Source: Deltaproteobacteria bacterium (GTDB taxonomy: Bacteria > Myxococcota > B64-G9). Taken from it: 13,116 nucleotides of DNA. Below are positions 13,099 through 13,116 of this stretch, piece after piece. Positions within the stretch are counted from its first letter, which is position 1. Each line of letters begins with the position of its first letter. The notes under the pieces were generated by a model that had not been told where the DNA came from, did not search any database, and saw only the letters and a list, made by a program, of their open reading frames with translations. The position numbers and the translations under genes were made by a program. Location: the NCBI GenBank assembly GCA_003647095.1, contig QMME01000074.1, positions 1-13,116 of the forward strand, read 5' to 3'.

Positions 13099-13116
13099 AT
13101 GCAGTTGCAAAGCAAC

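Larger units (their letters stand above)
12896..13116. repeat. 78-bp tandem repeat, two full units and a third cut by the window end
   Basis: Units start at 12896, 12974 and 13052 (period exactly 78). Each contains GGCCAAAGAATGAAGAGG, a GAACCCC/GGGGTTC hairpin with a T7 run, and the palindrome ATGCAGTTGC-AAA-GCAACTGCAT followed by GTCTCCCT. Units differ at only a few bases: the loop (GGTGA, GGCGA, GGTGA) and the sequence after the stem (CCTCG in unit 1, CGGCG in 2 and 3). Because 78 is a multiple of three, repeated-peptide frames stay open on the minus strand, but the hairpin composition argues against coding. Confidence 0.95.

Noticed and set aside
12792..13115. Minus-strand frames encoding 26-residue Cys-rich or Pro-rich repeated peptides
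   Set aside because: The 78-bp period is a multiple of three, so several frames stay open automatically. The DNA is made of terminator hairpins, T-runs and palindromes, and no start with a ribosome binding site is seen.
12896..13116. CRISPR array
   Set aside because: Whole 78-bp units repeat almost identically; there are no unique spacers and no cas genes in view.

Overview
The window is GC-rich, densely packed bacterial chromosome with genes on both strands. Secreted lipoproteins carrying short 'C-x-D-x-D-C ... C ... C' cysteine modules, together with what look like two selenocysteine (UGA) codons, fit a deltaproteobacterial-type lineage (Myxococcota, Bradymonadota, Desulfobacterota or a related uncultured phylum). 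That placement is inferred from style only; there is no rRNA or other marker here.

Layout. (1) 1-4451, plus strand: the 3' part of a secreted Asp-box (BNR) beta-propeller gene, then a neutral-ceramidase-like lipoprotein with its own promoter. (2) 4464-6220, minus strand: a two-gene operon of a CpsB/YwqE-type PHP phosphatase and a UPF0104/LPG-synthase-like polytopic membrane protein, joined by a GTGA stop/start overlap. (3) 6221-6520: a divergent intergenic region framed by two perfect 13-bp hairpins of identical architecture. (4) 6521-7060, plus: a secreted YbhB/YbcL (PEBP) protein. (5) 7076-7433, minus: two tiny overlapping membrane-protein genes, each interrupted by one in-frame TGA followed closely by a Cys codon and a SECIS-like hairpin. 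I read these as two tandem selenoproteins; standard gene calling would lose or truncate both. They have their own sigma70-type promoter. (6) 7503-8849, minus: a malic enzyme. (7) 8976-11683, plus: a parvulin/SurA-like lipoprotein and a SpoIID-domain protein, again joined by GTGA. (8) 11686-12449, minus: a small zinc-ribbon protein and a CPBP (Abi) intramembrane protease, joined by GTGA. (9) 12450-13116: a long non-coding stretch with a leftward-facing terminator, a 22-bp palindrome, a strong rightward promoter, a probable structured small RNA or leader, and a 78-bp tandem repeat whose units each contain an intrinsic terminator and a GTTGC/GCAAC palindrome. The repeat runs off the window end.

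How the genes relate: most products act at or outside the cell envelope. They include the secreted propeller, a lipid-amidase-like lipoprotein, an envelope-polysaccharide-type phosphatase with a membrane transporter-like partner, a peptidoglycan-remodelling SpoIID protein with a folding factor, and a CPBP protease. Malic enzyme is the only obvious central-metabolism gene. The strongest candidates for something undescribed are the UGA-containing gene pair at 7076-7433 and the RNA/terminator-repeat locus at 12762-13116.
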